Source: Mucilaginibacter phenanthrenivorans
GTDB taxonomy: Bacteria > Bacteroidota > Bacteroidia > Sphingobacteriales > Sphingobacteriaceae
Assembly (NCBI RefSeq): GCF_024721155.1
Contig: NZ_JAHVAP010000001.1
Location: forward strand, 806,001-870,000
Direction of reading: 5' to 3'
Length of the DNA: 64,000 bases
In this document: positions 1-8,923 of the stretch, piece by piece
How positions within the stretch are numbered: the first letter of the stretch is position 1
Layout: every line of letters starts with the position of its first letter
Notes under the pieces: model-generated
Databases searched by the model: none
The model's input: only the letters and a program-made list of their open reading frames with translations
What the model was told of the DNA's origin: nothing
Translations under genes and position numbers: made by a program

Positions 1-1
1 T

Positions 2-574
2 TACCAGGCTACATTGTCACTTAACCGCGGAACGGTAGGACAAAACGTAATGTACTTTGAAACAGGGCAGGGCAGCGAACTTTCTGCAAATGCACATCAT
101 GGAGTTGACCAGCAAACCTGCGAGGCGCGTGCCTATGCGATTGCCAGGAAATATAAACCTTTGTTGGTCAATACTGTTGTGGGCTTTATTGGGCCAGAAT
201 ATTTATACGATGGCAAACAAATTATTCGTGCCGCGCTCGAAGACCACTTCTGTGGCAAGCTGCTGGGCTTGCCTATGGGTGTGGATGTTTGCTATACCAA
301 TCATGCCGAGGCCGACCAGGATGATATGGATAACCTGCTCACTTTGTTAGGTGTAGCCGGCTGTAATTTCATAATGGGGATCCCCGGATCGGACGATATT
401 ATGCTCAACTACCAATCAACGTCATTCCACGATGCATTGTACCTGAGGAAAAGCTTAGGTTTGAGGCATGCACCTGAATTTGAACAATGGCTGATAAAAC
501 AAGGATTTACTGACGTTTCTGGCGACTTACTGCCCGTTAATCCATCTCATAAAATGCTATCGGGAATTATATGA
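2..574 (+). CDS. eutB: Ethanolamine ammonia-lyase large subunit (5' truncated by window)
   Basis: Only the C-terminal ~190 residues are inside the window; the reading frame is open back to base 2, so the start lies upstream. EutB is the catalytic subunit of adenosylcobalamin-dependent ethanolamine ammonia-lyase, which converts ethanolamine to acetaldehyde and ammonia. Recognisable conserved stretches are FETGQGSELSANAHHG, the GVDVCYTNHAEADQDD segment and GCNFIMGIPGSDDIMLNYQS near the end, all typical of the TIM-barrel core. The stop overlaps the next start (ATGA), which is the usual eutB-eutC translational coupling. No other eut gene or microcompartment shell gene is visible to the right. Confidence 0.95.
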   Translation, partial: YQATLSLNRGTVGQNVMYFETGQGSELSANAHHGVDQQTCEARAYAIARKYKPLLVNTVVGFIGPEYLYDGKQIIRAALEDHFCGKLLGLPMGVDVCYTNHAEADQDDMDNLLTLLGVAGCNFIMGIPGSDDIMLNYQSTSFHDALYLRKSLGLRHAPEFEQWLIKQGFTDVSGDLLPVNPSHKMLSGII

Positions 575-1320
575 GTGATCACTTAGAAAAAAATGACCCC
601 TTAGCCCCCTTGCGGGAGTTTACCGCCGCCCGGATAGCAATCGGCAGGGTAGGGAACAGTATTCCTCTCAAGCAATCGATGGAATTTAACCTGGCACATG
701 CACATGCCAGGGACGCTGTATATTCAACATTGGATCTCGACGGACTGACAGAAAAGATTAAAATCTTTGATTTACCCATTTTGCACCTGCACAGCCAGGC
801 AAGCACGCGGCATAAATACCTTAAACGGCCTGATCTTGGCCGCCTGTTGAGCGAAGATTCACATAACCAGTTACATGATTCTATAGTTTGCCCCGATATA
901 TGTATAATTATAGCTGACGGTCTTTCAGCAGCTGCTGTTAATGAAAATACCTTTGGATTGCTGAAAATATTAATTCCAATGTTAAGTACCGCCAAGTTAA
1001 CTATTGCGCCACTTTGCCTTGTTGAACAGGGCAGGGTCGCCATAGGCGACGATATTGCCGGTGGTTTAAAAGCCAAACTCTCAATTATACTGATCGGTGA
1101 AAGGCCGGGTTTAAGTTCAGCCGACAGCATGGGCGCTTATCTCACTTTCAACCCCAGCCCGGGCTTAACCGACGAATCGCGCAATTGTATTTCAAATATC
1201 CGTAAGGGTGGATTGAGCTACAGGAATGCGGCCAATAAAATATTCTATCTCGTTAATGAGGCTATAAAACGAAAATTGTCAGGTGTTGCCCTTAAGGATA
1301 ATGCCGGTTTGTTAACATAA
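571..1320 (+). CDS. eutC: Ethanolamine ammonia-lyase small subunit
   Basis: This is the 249-residue small subunit that completes the B12-dependent lyase and helps bind the cofactor. Family signatures are ARIAIGRVGNSIP near the N-terminus, GRVAIGDDI in the middle, ERPGLSSADSMGAYLT, and the GLTDESRNCISNIR segment near the C-terminus. Its ATG overlaps the eutB stop by 4 nt, so the pair is one operon. The length fits the short EutC form. The acetaldehyde made here would need an aldehyde dehydrogenase to reach acetate; none is in view, although a SatP-type acetate carrier lies 2.2 kb away. Confidence 0.95.
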   Translation: MSDHLEKNDPLAPLREFTAARIAIGRVGNSIPLKQSMEFNLAHAHARDAVYSTLDLDGLTEKIKIFDLPILHLHSQASTRHKYLKRPDLGRLLSEDSHNQLHDSIVCPDICIIIADGLSAAAVNENTFGLLKILIPMLSTAKLTIAPLCLVEQGRVAIGDDIAGGLKAKLSIILIGERPGLSSADSMGAYLTFNPSPGLTDESRNCISNIRKGGLSYRNAANKIFYLVNEAIKRKLSGVALKDNAGLLT

Positions 1321-1538
1321 GAAATTTTATTGTACTGAAGAATTTTCAAGTAACAGCTAGTTTTGCCATTTTGTCTCATCGTGAAAATTCTAGTTAAATG
1401 AGTTCGTTTTTGTAATTGTTTAGTAATACTTAAAATCGTATCTTAGGCAAACAGGTTGACTGTTAATTCATTATCCATATTCCTTGTCACATCAAAATAG
1501 AGCACCCTTTTTAAAAACATCTTCACAAACCTTAAAAC

Positions 1539-2921
1539 ATGAAAATTAATCTCAAAAAAACAGCCCTTTTGTTAACCGGTATACTGACGTGCGGAAAGTT
1601 ATTTGCCCAGGTGCCGGATACAACGCAAACTTCTGCAGATTATGTAAAACCATTTGCAAAGGATAACAGCTATCGCACCTGGTCAATTGGTTTTAGTGGG
1701 GGCGTTTTATCAAGTTACACCATATTGGGTTCAAACAAACATCTTGATTTTACTTCGCCAAATGCACAACTCGGGTACGGTGGCTATATAAAAAAACAAA
1801 TAACGCCTGCATTTGGTATAGAGGGCGATCTGTTGGCCGGTAAACTGACGAGCGATAACAGCCAACCTGACGCAGTGGGTAAAACCTACGATAGCTTTAG
1901 CACAAAACTGCGTTACGCATTAAGTTTAGGTGCTAACGTCACTGTCGGCAACATTAGCTGGCATGATAATGCGGGCGCTATTCAACCATACGTAACTGCG
2001 GGCGGAGGAATTATAGGATATAAACCGGTTTTAACAGCTAATGGAACCTCGTCAAATTTCAAAACAACTGATAATGGTGTTATAAATGAGTTTTTTATTC
2101 CGATAGGGGTGGGACTTAAAATTAACGTAGCAAAGGGGATAAATATTGATTTAGGTTACCAGGTTAACTTTGTTTATTCTGATAATCTCGACGGGTACAA
2201 TTATGGGACAAATAATGACAAATTTTCTTATGCCCACATCGGTTTGGAATTTGCGATAGGCAACAAATCAAAGCCTCAAATGGCTGTATATAACCCAGTT
2301 TCGTCGATGCGGGCTGAGTATATGATGGAAAATCAAAATACCAGGGCTCAATTACAAAGCCAGATAGATGCCCAAAAGGTACAAAATGACCAGTTAAAAG
2401 CCGACCTGGCAACCACAAACGCAACACTTGCTAAATTCACCGCAGATAGCGATGGCGACGGCGTAGCCGATTTCTACGACAAATGCCCCAACACACCTGC
2501 CGGAACAAAGGTTGATGGCGCAGGGTGCCCGTTACCTGTTGCAAAGCCTGAGGTTAAGGTTTATGTAACTGAAGATGACAGGCGCGTGGCAAGAGAAGCT
2601 GTAAAAAATCTTGAGTTCGATTTCGGTAAGGCAACTATTCGCCAGCATTCGGATGAAAGCCTCAATAAATTAGCACAATTAATGGTTGCCAAAAAATTCA
2701 GTTTAAAATTATCCGGGTATACTGATAATGTGGGCTCGGTTGATGCAAACCTGAAGCTGTCAAGGGATCGTGCTGAAGCCGTTAAAACATATCTTGCAAC
2801 CCAGGGCGTCGATCCTACGAAGATAACCGCCGACGGTTATGGAAAGGCCAGCCCTATAGCTAGCAATAAAACGGCGAAAGGCCGCCAGCAAAATAGGAGG
2901 GTTGAGTTTAGCCTGAATTAA
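1539..2921 (+). CDS. OmpA-family outer membrane protein with TSP3 linker
   Basis: 460 residues. Order: signal peptide (residues 1-24, ending FAQ), a predicted N-terminal beta-barrel of ~240 residues with alternating aromatic strands, a short coiled-coil-like stretch (about 255-300), one calcium-binding thrombospondin type-3 repeat (DSDGDGVADFYDKCP, about 303-317), then an OmpA C-terminal peptidoglycan-binding domain. The OmpA domain shows SGYTDNVGS and the LSRDRAEAVKTYL and GRQQNRRVEF signatures. This layout is the standard abundant Bacteroidota porin that tethers the outer membrane to peptidoglycan. It is monocistronic: a 218-nt leader region precedes it and a strong terminator follows. Confidence 0.93.
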   Translation: MKINLKKTALLLTGILTCGKLFAQVPDTTQTSADYVKPFAKDNSYRTWSIGFSGGVLSSYTILGSNKHLDFTSPNAQLGYGGYIKKQITPAFGIEGDLLAGKLTSDNSQPDAVGKTYDSFSTKLRYALSLGANVTVGNISWHDNAGAIQPYVTAGGGIIGYKPVLTANGTSSNFKTTDNGVINEFFIPIGVGLKINVAKGINIDLGYQVNFVYSDNLDGYNYGTNNDKFSYAHIGLEFAIGNKSKPQMAVYNPVSSMRAEYMMENQNTRAQLQSQIDAQKVQNDQLKADLATTNATLAKFTADSDGDGVADFYDKCPNTPAGTKVDGAGCPLPVAKPEVKVYVTEDDRRVAREAVKNLEFDFGKATIRQHSDESLNKLAQLMVAKKFSLKLSGYTDNVGSVDANLKLSRDRAEAVKTYLATQGVDPTKITADGYGKASPIASNKTAKGRQQNRRVEFSLN

Positions 2922-2935
2922 CATTAAAAGTTTAC

Positions 2936-2975
2936 GTAAATAACAAAGCCGCTTAAAAGCGGCTTTGTTATTTAC
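2936..2975. terminator. Bidirectional rho-independent terminator
   Basis: A 19-bp perfect inverted repeat with a 2-nt loop separates the convergent OmpA-like and SRPBCC genes. The stem centre is AAGCCGCTT/AAGCGGCTT and its outer part is A/T rich, so each strand ends in a U-rich run. The position 15 nt after one stop and 12 nt before the other supports termination in both directions. Confidence 0.85.
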
Positions 2976-2987
2976 GGATTTAGCTGA

Positions 2988-3374
2988 TTAATATTCAACC
3001 TCAAAAAATTCTGCCAGTGAACCAAAATAGCTGTTATCCCATCCTTCAATAATATCCTGGTAATCAGCGTCGGGAATGTTGGTGTGTTTCAATTCCACCG
3101 ATGTCGCAGTTTTATCGGGATGCATTTTAATAGTTACTATCGACGCTTCCGGCTGCCCGTCAAAATACCATTGCTGAACTATCTTTTTGTCTTCTTCAAA
3201 TTCAATATTCTTACCCACGATACTCCCTTCCCACAGGGAAAATTCAGATCCCGGCTCTGTCGACATTTTAGCGCTTTCGCCAGTCCACAATTCAATGGTA
3301 AGCGGATTTGTTAATGCAGTATAGATTTCTTCGGGCGTTGCGGGTAAACGGTAATATTTTTTAAAGTCTTTCAT
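2988..3374 (-). CDS. SRPBCC/AHSA1-like domain protein
   Basis: 128 residues with the START/SRPBCC fold of the Hsp90-ATPase-activator-homolog (AHSA1, PF08327) family. Seen in the sequence: an opening strand and helix (YYRLPATPEEIYTALTNP), the F-x-x-W-x-G-x-I turn (FSLWEGSIVGKNIEF), a QQWYFDGQPEAS strand and a long C-terminal helix ending AEFFEVEY. Such proteins are small cytosolic hydrophobic-ligand-binding folds; the ligand is unknown. It stands alone, convergent with the OmpA-like gene and preceded by an extragenic inverted repeat. Confidence 0.8.
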   Translation of the reverse strand: MKDFKKYYRLPATPEEIYTALTNPLTIELWTGESAKMSTEPGSEFSLWEGSIVGKNIEFEEDKKIVQQWYFDGQPEASIVTIKMHPDKTATSVELKHTNIPDADYQDIIEGWDNSYFGSLAEFFEVEY

Positions 3375-3380
3375 GTTTTT

Positions 3381-3480
3381 TGTCTGAATCAGAATTTTCA
3401 GAATTTGTAAATTTACAGAATCTAAGCGTACGATAAAGGATTCTGAAAATTCTTTAATCCTGAAAATTCTGATTCAGACA
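3381..3480. repeat. Extragenic inverted repeat with TTTTCAGAAT-type subrepeats
   Basis: A 21-bp perfect inverted repeat (left arm 3381-3401, right arm 3460-3480) fills the gap between the SRPBCC start and the satP stop. The interior holds further copies of the TCTGAAAATTCT word in both orientations. It has no open frame and looks like a Bacteroidota extragenic palindromic element. It could also act as a terminator for satP, but there is no clean U-run. Confidence 0.6.
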
Positions 3481-3483
3481 GTA

Positions 3484-4062
3484 TTATCCGAGTGGCCATA
3501 CAGTTTTCCCGTAAACCTCATTCAATACATTGGCAATGCCCGCATAAATAGCTGACGCACCGCAGAATATACCTTCATATCCGGCTAATTTACCTATAGC
3601 TTCATTACCGGTACCATGCTCGGCGGCCAGTAAAAAGAATAATATTACTAAGGTTCCAAAAACAACCTGTAGCGCACGGTTCAATTTAAGTGTACCGAAA
3701 AATAGGAAGAGTGTGAACAGTCCCCACATAATTAAATAGGCACACATACCGCTTTCTGATGGCTTTGCCGCCCAACCAAATTTGGGAATAACAATCAGGC
3801 CCACCAACGAGAGCCAGAAAAATCCATACGATGTAAATGCCGTTAAGCCAAAAGTATTATTCTTTTTTGCTTCAATTATACCGGCAATTACCTGCGCCAG
3901 GCCGCCGTAAAAGATTCCCATGGCAAGGATCATTGAATTCATTTCAAAGAAGCCAGCATTATGAAGATTTAGTAATACTGTGGTCATGCCAAAGGCGCAA
4001 AGACCAAGCGGAGCAGGATTGGCAATGCCATCCTTAATCGCAACCGGAGTTGTTGGAATCAT
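3484..4062 (-). CDS. satP: GPR1/FUN34/SatP family acetate/succinate transporter
   Basis: 192 residues with six predicted transmembrane helices. The family signature [14 protein letters not shown] is at residues 16-29, just before helix 1, and a short polar tail ends it. SatP (YaaH) carries acetate and succinate with protons across the inner membrane. The later helices ([42 protein letters not shown]) match the family layout. It is divergent from gpmA with about 110 nt between. Neighbouring eutBC would generate acetaldehyde and hence acetate, but a functional link is inference. Confidence 0.88.
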   Translation of the reverse strand: MIPTTPVAIKDGIANPAPLGLCAFGMTTVLLNLHNAGFFEMNSMILAMGIFYGGLAQVIAGIIEAKKNNTFGLTAFTSYGFFWLSLVGLIVIPKFGWAAKPSESGMCAYLIMWGLFTLFLFFGTLKLNRALQVVFGTLVILFFLLAAEHGTGNEAIGKLAGYEGIFCGASAIYAGIANVLNEVYGKTVWPLG

Positions 4063-4170
4063 AGTTTAAAGGTTTTTATAATTGGTTTATAATGCAATTT
4101 AACTGTTCCTTTCACATTTCCCAATTTTTTCTGCAAACTGATCTGTAACTTTATGGTTAACAATCTAACT

Positions 4171-4863
4171 ATGCAAAAATTAGTGCTGCTACGCCACGGC
4201 GAAAGCGTTTGGAATAAGGAAAATCGATTTACTGGTTGGACAGATGTAGATCTATCTCCTGAAGGCGTCAATCAAGCCAAAAGGGCCGGAGAGCTATTGA
4301 AAGAAAAGGGGTATAATTTTGATATTGGGTTTACATCGCTATTGAAAAGATCGATAAAAACATTGCATATCGTGCTGGAAGAGCAGGATCATCTCTGGAT
4401 CCCTGTTCAAAAATCATGGCGCTTAAACGAACGCTTTTATGGAGCATTACAGGGATTAAATAAGGATGAAACTATAGCTAAGTACGGACCCGAACTTGTA
4501 CAAAAATGGCGCCGGGATCCCCATGAGCTGCCGCCTGCCATAACAAAGGATGATGACCGTTATCCCGGGAAAGACCTGCGGTATAAAGACCTTACAGAGC
4601 GCGAATTACCTTTGACCGAGAACCTGAGTGAAACCATGGATCGGGTTTTACCTTTCTGGAATGAGTTTATTGTCCCCTCTATGCGTCGGAATCAAAAAGT
4701 AATTGTATGCGCTCATGGCAACAGTTTAAGAGCTTTAATACAGTATATCGATCATCTCACTGACGAAGAAGTTACTCAATTAGATTTGCCGACAGGTGTG
4801 CCGTTAGTTTATGAACTGGATGAGGGCTTGAATAGAATTAGGCATTATTATTTGGAAGAGTAA
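4171..4863 (+). CDS. gpmA: 2,3-bisphosphoglycerate-dependent phosphoglycerate mutase
   Basis: 230 residues from the chosen ATG. A further ATG 18 nt upstream would add six residues not found in the family, so the internal start ([12 protein letters not shown]) is preferred. The enzyme interconverts 3- and 2-phosphoglycerate in glycolysis. Seen: the phosphohistidine motif LRHGES with its catalytic His, the [16 protein letters not shown] segment, the [15 protein letters not shown] motif, and the second catalytic His in [15 protein letters not shown]. Length and motifs match the dPGM family exactly. Confidence 0.95.
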   Translation: MQKLVLLRHGESVWNKENRFTGWTDVDLSPEGVNQAKRAGELLKEKGYNFDIGFTSLLKRSIKTLHIVLEEQDHLWIPVQKSWRLNERFYGALQGLNKDETIAKYGPELVQKWRRDPHELPPAITKDDDRYPGKDLRYKDLTERELPLTENLSETMDRVLPFWNEFIVPSMRRNQKVIVCAHGNSLRALIQYIDHLTDEEVTQLDLPTGVPLVYELDEGLNRIRHYYLEE

Positions 4864-4937
4864 GAATTAGATTTAATTCTGTTAAATTAGGTCTTGGTAA
4901 AGCCGCCAAAAACTAACGTTAATGGAATGCCGCCGAC

Positions 4938-5435
4938 ATGAGTTATTATTCGAAATTTACGCAACAGTTTTATATAGGCCTAGTGTGGGTCGTAGTTATT
5001 CCTGCATTATGCTTCGTAAAAAGCTTCAAACAAACCCACACTATTGATTCTTCTTTCATTACTATGATTTTGGTTTTATTTTCTGTCTATTTGAGACCTG
5101 TTTTAACGATTTTCTTTTTAAAAGTTTTAAAACAGCCTATCCTTACCGCAAATGACACTTACGTTTTTGACCACTTTGAAAGAATGAAATATTATTGGGA
5201 AGATATCGACGAAATAGTCGCAGATGATGAAAAACTTCAGGTGCAATTACATGACCCACGAAAATATGTTAATCAAATCCCTTACTATAGATTAATTGAT
5301 TTATTAAAATATAAAGTGTTCAAGATAAAACCTGACTTTTCGATTGATATGCACTTAATAAAAATCAAAAAAGGTGAGCATAAATTATTCCTTGAAAAAC
5401 TTGACGAGTGCAGTATAGCCTCTATGACTTCTTAA
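4938..5435 (+). CDS. Small membrane protein, PH-like C-terminal domain
   Basis: 165 residues, no family recognised with confidence. Two N-terminal transmembrane helices (about 12-28 and 40-63) are followed by a soluble ~100-residue region (YVFDHFERMKYYWEDIDEIV onward) whose strand-rich pattern and W-x-D-I motif resemble bacterial PH-like membrane proteins. That resemblance is inference only. Its stop overlaps the convergent aspartokinase stop by 4 nt, so there is no room for a terminator between them. Confidence 0.6.
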   Translation: MSYYSKFTQQFYIGLVWVVVIPALCFVKSFKQTHTIDSSFITMILVLFSVYLRPVLTIFFLKVLKQPILTANDTYVFDHFERMKYYWEDIDEIVADDEKLQVQLHDPRKYVNQIPYYRLIDLLKYKVFKIKPDFSIDMHLIKIKKGEHKLFLEKLDECSIASMTS

Positions 5436-6808
5436 CCCATCGCCTTATTCAATGCGATTATTGCCGTATCAAAGTCTTCTCTTGCTATCAAAAATTGAAT
5501 ATTTACCTTACGCAGGGCAAAACCGGCGCTTTTAATGTTAATATCGTTCTCTGCTAAAGCGTTTGCTGATTTGGCTAATAAGCCCGGCCTGTCCATGTTA
5601 GAACCGATCAGACATACCATCGCTGCTTTTTCAACCGTCACTTTCTCAAAACTATCTTCCAACTCATGGATCAGCTTCTTGTTGAAATCCTTTTCCCAGA
5701 TCACTATCGAGATGCTGTTAGCATTAGTTGCCTTAAAGTTATAGCTGATGCCATGATCGTAAAAGGTTTGCATAATGCTTAAGTCGCTGCCGGGCGTGCC
5801 CACCATCGACGGATCATAAATATCAATGATCATTACCTTTTCGGTGCCGGTAATTACTTCAACCCGTTTGTGCTCACAGATATAGTCCTTTGTGATAAGG
5901 GTGCCGGGATGCTCAGGGTCAAATGTGTTTTTAATTCTAAGATTTATATTATTGATTTCCAATGGCTTTGATGCCTTTGGGTGAATTGCTTCCATACCTA
6001 CATCAGCCAGTTGATCGGCCACATCGTAATTGGTGTTACCAACCGGGTAGCAGTTATCTATGCCCACCAAAACAGGATCGGCAGTACATAAATGGTATTC
6101 CTTATGGATAATGGCCTCTTGTGGCTTAACCGCAACAGCTATTTTACTGAATGTTACTTCTGAATATCCGCGATCAAACTCGCGCATGATCCCTTCGGTA
6201 CCCTTTGCGTAGCCGGTAACAATGCATATAGTATTTGCAAAATCAATATGTTGCAACTCCCGTTTAATGCGCTGATCTATCGTGTAGGAGTGGTGGTCGT
6301 GGAAACCGCTTAAATCGACCAGGGTAGCATTAATACCCATGTTTTGTAAAATATTGGCAAAATTAAACGCAGAATGACTTTCGCCTATTGATGCCAGGAT
6401 CTCCCGTGCAGCCTGTAAAATCCCCTCATTACTTACATAGCCTGATGTAAGAATGTTTGCAAGGTTCTCCAGGTAGGTTTGCGCTTCCTTTACACGTTTT
6501 TCAATGAACTGGTCTGCATCATCAATATTTAAACCTAAACTCTCATAACTCTTGTTGATCTGCTTAAGTTTTACGATCAACTCGCTTAGCGGTTTATGAA
6601 AATCTCTGAAATTTGCCAGGTTATGATAAACGCCAGGCTCACCTGTCTTCTTATTTTCAAGCAGCAGGTTAGTTACTCCTGAAAATGCTGATACGACAAA
6701 AATGCGGTTGTATAATTCCTGGCCGCTGCGGTTAAAAAGGATGATGTTATTGATAACATCGTTAAGTGCGGTCATGGAAGTGCCGCCGATTTTTTCTACT
6801 GTTAACAT
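5432..6808 (-). CDS. Aspartate kinase with two ACT domains
   Basis: 458 residues. An amino-acid kinase domain (about 1-300) is followed by two ACT domains (about 315-385 and 393-455). It phosphorylates aspartate to start the lysine, threonine and methionine pathway. The nucleotide-binding opening reads KIGGTSM rather than the common KFGGTS, and residues such as SIGESHSAFNFA and ITGYAKGTEG-like VTGYAKGTEG support the kinase assignment. The ACT regulatory segment has VGTPGSDLSIM and NINIKSAGF-type strands. It is co-directional with proC-argB but separated by 157 nt, so it may have its own promoter. The divergent opening motif resembles the ectoine-associated aspartokinase branch, though no ectoine genes are present. 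Confidence 0.88.
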   Translation of the reverse strand: MLTVEKIGGTSMTALNDVINNIILFNRSGQELYNRIFVVSAFSGVTNLLLENKKTGEPGVYHNLANFRDFHKPLSELIVKLKQINKSYESLGLNIDDADQFIEKRVKEAQTYLENLANILTSGYVSNEGILQAAREILASIGESHSAFNFANILQNMGINATLVDLSGFHDHHSYTIDQRIKRELQHIDFANTICIVTGYAKGTEGIMREFDRGYSEVTFSKIAVAVKPQEAIIHKEYHLCTADPVLVGIDNCYPVGNTNYDVADQLADVGMEAIHPKASKPLEINNINLRIKNTFDPEHPGTLITKDYICEHKRVEVITGTEKVMIIDIYDPSMVGTPGSDLSIMQTFYDHGISYNFKATNANSISIVIWEKDFNKKLIHELEDSFEKVTVEKAAMVCLIGSNMDRPGLLAKSANALAENDINIKSAGFALRKVNIQFLIAREDFDTAIIALNKAMG

Positions 6809-6965
6809 TATAAAAGATATACGCTATAAGCGCAGGTATTAAAACTATGCCTGTAATAATTAAAGTTTATTATTAATTGATATACAGGTTTTTATGGTTT
6901 ATATTGATTTTTTGCCTTGGATGATTTGCTATTGATTTGATAAGCTTTTTATCGAAATGACGCGT

Positions 6966-7784
6966 TTATTCAGGCTTATGATATAAGTCTCCTGCCTTTG
7001 CAGCCGAGAGTTTTATACCCTTGATCATAGCCGAACTGAAGCCATTGTGTTCCATCTCATTTAAGCCCGCAATGGTACAGCCGCTCGGTGACGTTACCTT
7101 ATCTATTTCCTGTTCCGGATGCGATGCCAGTTGTAATAACAAATCGGCAGCTCCCTTTGCAGTTTGAGCCGCCATTTTCAAGGCATCATGTGCATGGAAA
7201 CCGATTTCTGTACCACCTTGTGATGCCGCGCGGATCGATCTTAAAAAGAAGGCTATGCCACAGGCGCATAAAGCAGTTGCAGAAGTCATCAGCTCTTCAT
7301 TTATCTGTATAGTAACCCCAACAGTGTCAAACAAGGAACGGACAAAGTTAATATTCTTTGGCGTGCCATTGTCCGTGGCAATACAGGTCATGGAATGCCC
7401 GATGGCTATGGCTGTGTTTGGCATTGCACGTACAACCTGCACATTTAAATCAAGCTGTGTACGGATATCACCACAACTAACACCCGAAACTACTGATATA
7501 AGTAGTTGTTTTTCAGGCTTCATTGTTGGCTTTATTTCATCTAAAAGCTTATTTAGCTGATGCGGCAAAACCGCTAACACCACAAAATCGGCCTTTCTTA
7601 CCGCCTTTAGGTTATTATCGGTTACATGATATCCCTGCTCTGCAAACGGAGCAAGTGCACCCACGTTTCTTCGTGTCAATGAAATTTGTTGCGGTTTGCA
7701 GATCCCCGCCTTTACAAGCCCTTTTGCTAATGAAAGGCCGATGTTACCGCTGCCCAATATGGCAATATGCTGTTGTGAGTTCAT
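6966..7784 (-). CDS. proC: Pyrroline-5-carboxylate reductase
   Basis: 272 residues. The N-terminal Rossmann motif is ILGSGNIGLSLAKGL, and the conserved segments VVSGVSCGDIRTQL, VRAMPNTAIAIGHSMT and the C-terminal signature TSPSGCTIAGLNEMEHNG are clear. It reduces pyrroline-5-carboxylate to proline with NAD(P)H. The start overlaps the argB stop by 4 nt, so proC is translationally coupled to argB. It therefore sits in the arginine cluster instead of with proA/proB. This fits shared glutamate-semialdehyde chemistry, and its regulation with arginine genes is inferred from coupling. Confidence 0.93.
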   Translation of the reverse strand: MNSQQHIAILGSGNIGLSLAKGLVKAGICKPQQISLTRRNVGALAPFAEQGYHVTDNNLKAVRKADFVVLAVLPHQLNKLLDEIKPTMKPEKQLLISVVSGVSCGDIRTQLDLNVQVVRAMPNTAIAIGHSMTCIATDNGTPKNINFVRSLFDTVGVTIQINEELMTSATALCACGIAFFLRSIRAASQGGTEIGFHAHDALKMAAQTAKGAADLLLQLASHPEQEIDKVTSPSGCTIAGLNEMEHNGFSSAMIKGIKLSAAKAGDLYHKPE

Positions 7785-8617
7785 TTGCTTTTGCTTAAAA
7801 GTGTTCCAAATGGTTTATCGTCCTTCAATTTACCAAGATCATTGGAATGACCTATTATTACGCCTTTTACCCCGCATGATATGGCGGCAAAGGCGTTATC
7901 CAGCTTGGGTAACATTCCGCTGTGAATTATTTGCTGTAGTTTTAATTCTTCATACCGTTGCGGATCAAGATCCTGGATCAGCGAATCTTCATCGTTAACA
8001 TCCTTCAAAACACCCTTCTTTTCAAAACAATAAATAAGGGTGGTATCGTATAGTTCTGAAAGCGTAACTGCTAATGCCGATGCTATCGTATCTGCATTTG
8101 TATTTAACAACTGGCCCTCGCCATCATGTGTTAAAGCGCAAAAAACAGGGGTGAAGCCTGCATCCATTAAGTTTTTTAAATTTTGCGGGTTGATTGAGTT
8201 GTCATCAATATCACCCACAAAACCATAGTCTATAGTTTTTACCGGACGTTTTTTCGCGCGGATAAAATCGCCGTCTGCTCCGGTTAGCCCAATTGCATTG
8301 GTGCCAAACCTTTGCAGCTGAGCCACAATGTTCTTATTGATAAGGCCGCCGTATACCATAGTAACCACACGCAGCGTTTCAATATCTGTTATGCGCCTGC
8401 CGTCAACCAGCTTAGGTTCAATACCTAACGTTTCAGAAAGTTGGGTTGCTACCTTACCGCCACCGTGCACCAAAATTTTATAGCCATCAAGAGATGTAAA
8501 ATCCTTTAAAAATTTGTGCAGGTTTTCGGAATTATCAATAACATTTCCACCAATTTTTATAACGTACAGGTTGTTATTCGCCTTGTTATTGGTTGAAACC
8601 GTATTGATTTTGCCCAT
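7781..8617 (-). CDS. argB: N-acetyl- (or N-succinyl-) glutamate kinase
   Basis: 278-residue amino-acid kinase. Seen: VIKIGGNVIDN at the N-terminus, LVHGGGKVATQLSETLGI substrate loop, DGRRITD, and the C-terminal ISCGVKGVIIGHSN nucleotide-site region. It phosphorylates the N-acylated glutamate in arginine synthesis. Bacteroidota with the ArgF' type transcarbamylase may use succinylated intermediates, so the acyl group is uncertain. It is the first gene of an argB-proC pair, divergent from NDH-2 across a 306-nt intergenic region. Confidence 0.92.
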   Translation of the reverse strand: MGKINTVSTNNKANNNLYVIKIGGNVIDNSENLHKFLKDFTSLDGYKILVHGGGKVATQLSETLGIEPKLVDGRRITDIETLRVVTMVYGGLINKNIVAQLQRFGTNAIGLTGADGDFIRAKKRPVKTIDYGFVGDIDDNSINPQNLKNLMDAGFTPVFCALTHDGEGQLLNTNADTIASALAVTLSELYDTTLIYCFEKKGVLKDVNDEDSLIQDLDPQRYEELKLQQIIHSGMLPKLDNAFAAISCGVKGVIIGHSNDLGKLKDDKPFGTLLSKSK

Positions 8618-8923
8618 ATTATGCCGGTTGTTAACAAATAAAAGTTAAAAAACTTCAATTAATCACTTATACGGGATAAAATTACTAAAAAATAGCCTAT
8701 TAAGTTAAATAAATGAAGATAAAATGAACATTTTAATGTCAAACGTGAGGAATTGTCAAGGTTTAAGGATGGACATTTTTAAATGGTTTTGCAAATTTAA
8801 TAAAATCACACCAGTTATTTTTATAAAACTCATGCGTCAATCAATTGTATTTAAATTGCCACTGGCAATAAGTTTACAATACATTAATGAAAGATTGTGT
8901 ATAATTGAAATTTACAAACAAAT
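8618..8923. other. Intergenic divergent promoter region, A/T rich
   Basis: 306 nt between divergent argB and ndh. It is very A/T rich with several TTTG-containing words of the Bacteroidota -7 type, but no site can be chosen confidently. A short open frame inside it (8724-8975) runs into ndh in another frame and has low-complexity composition, so it is not called as a gene. Confidence 0.5.

Noticed and set aside
579..1130. 183-codon open frame antisense to eutC
   Set aside because: It is fully contained in the strongly supported eutC gene, and its translation shows no domain; it is a codon-use shadow.
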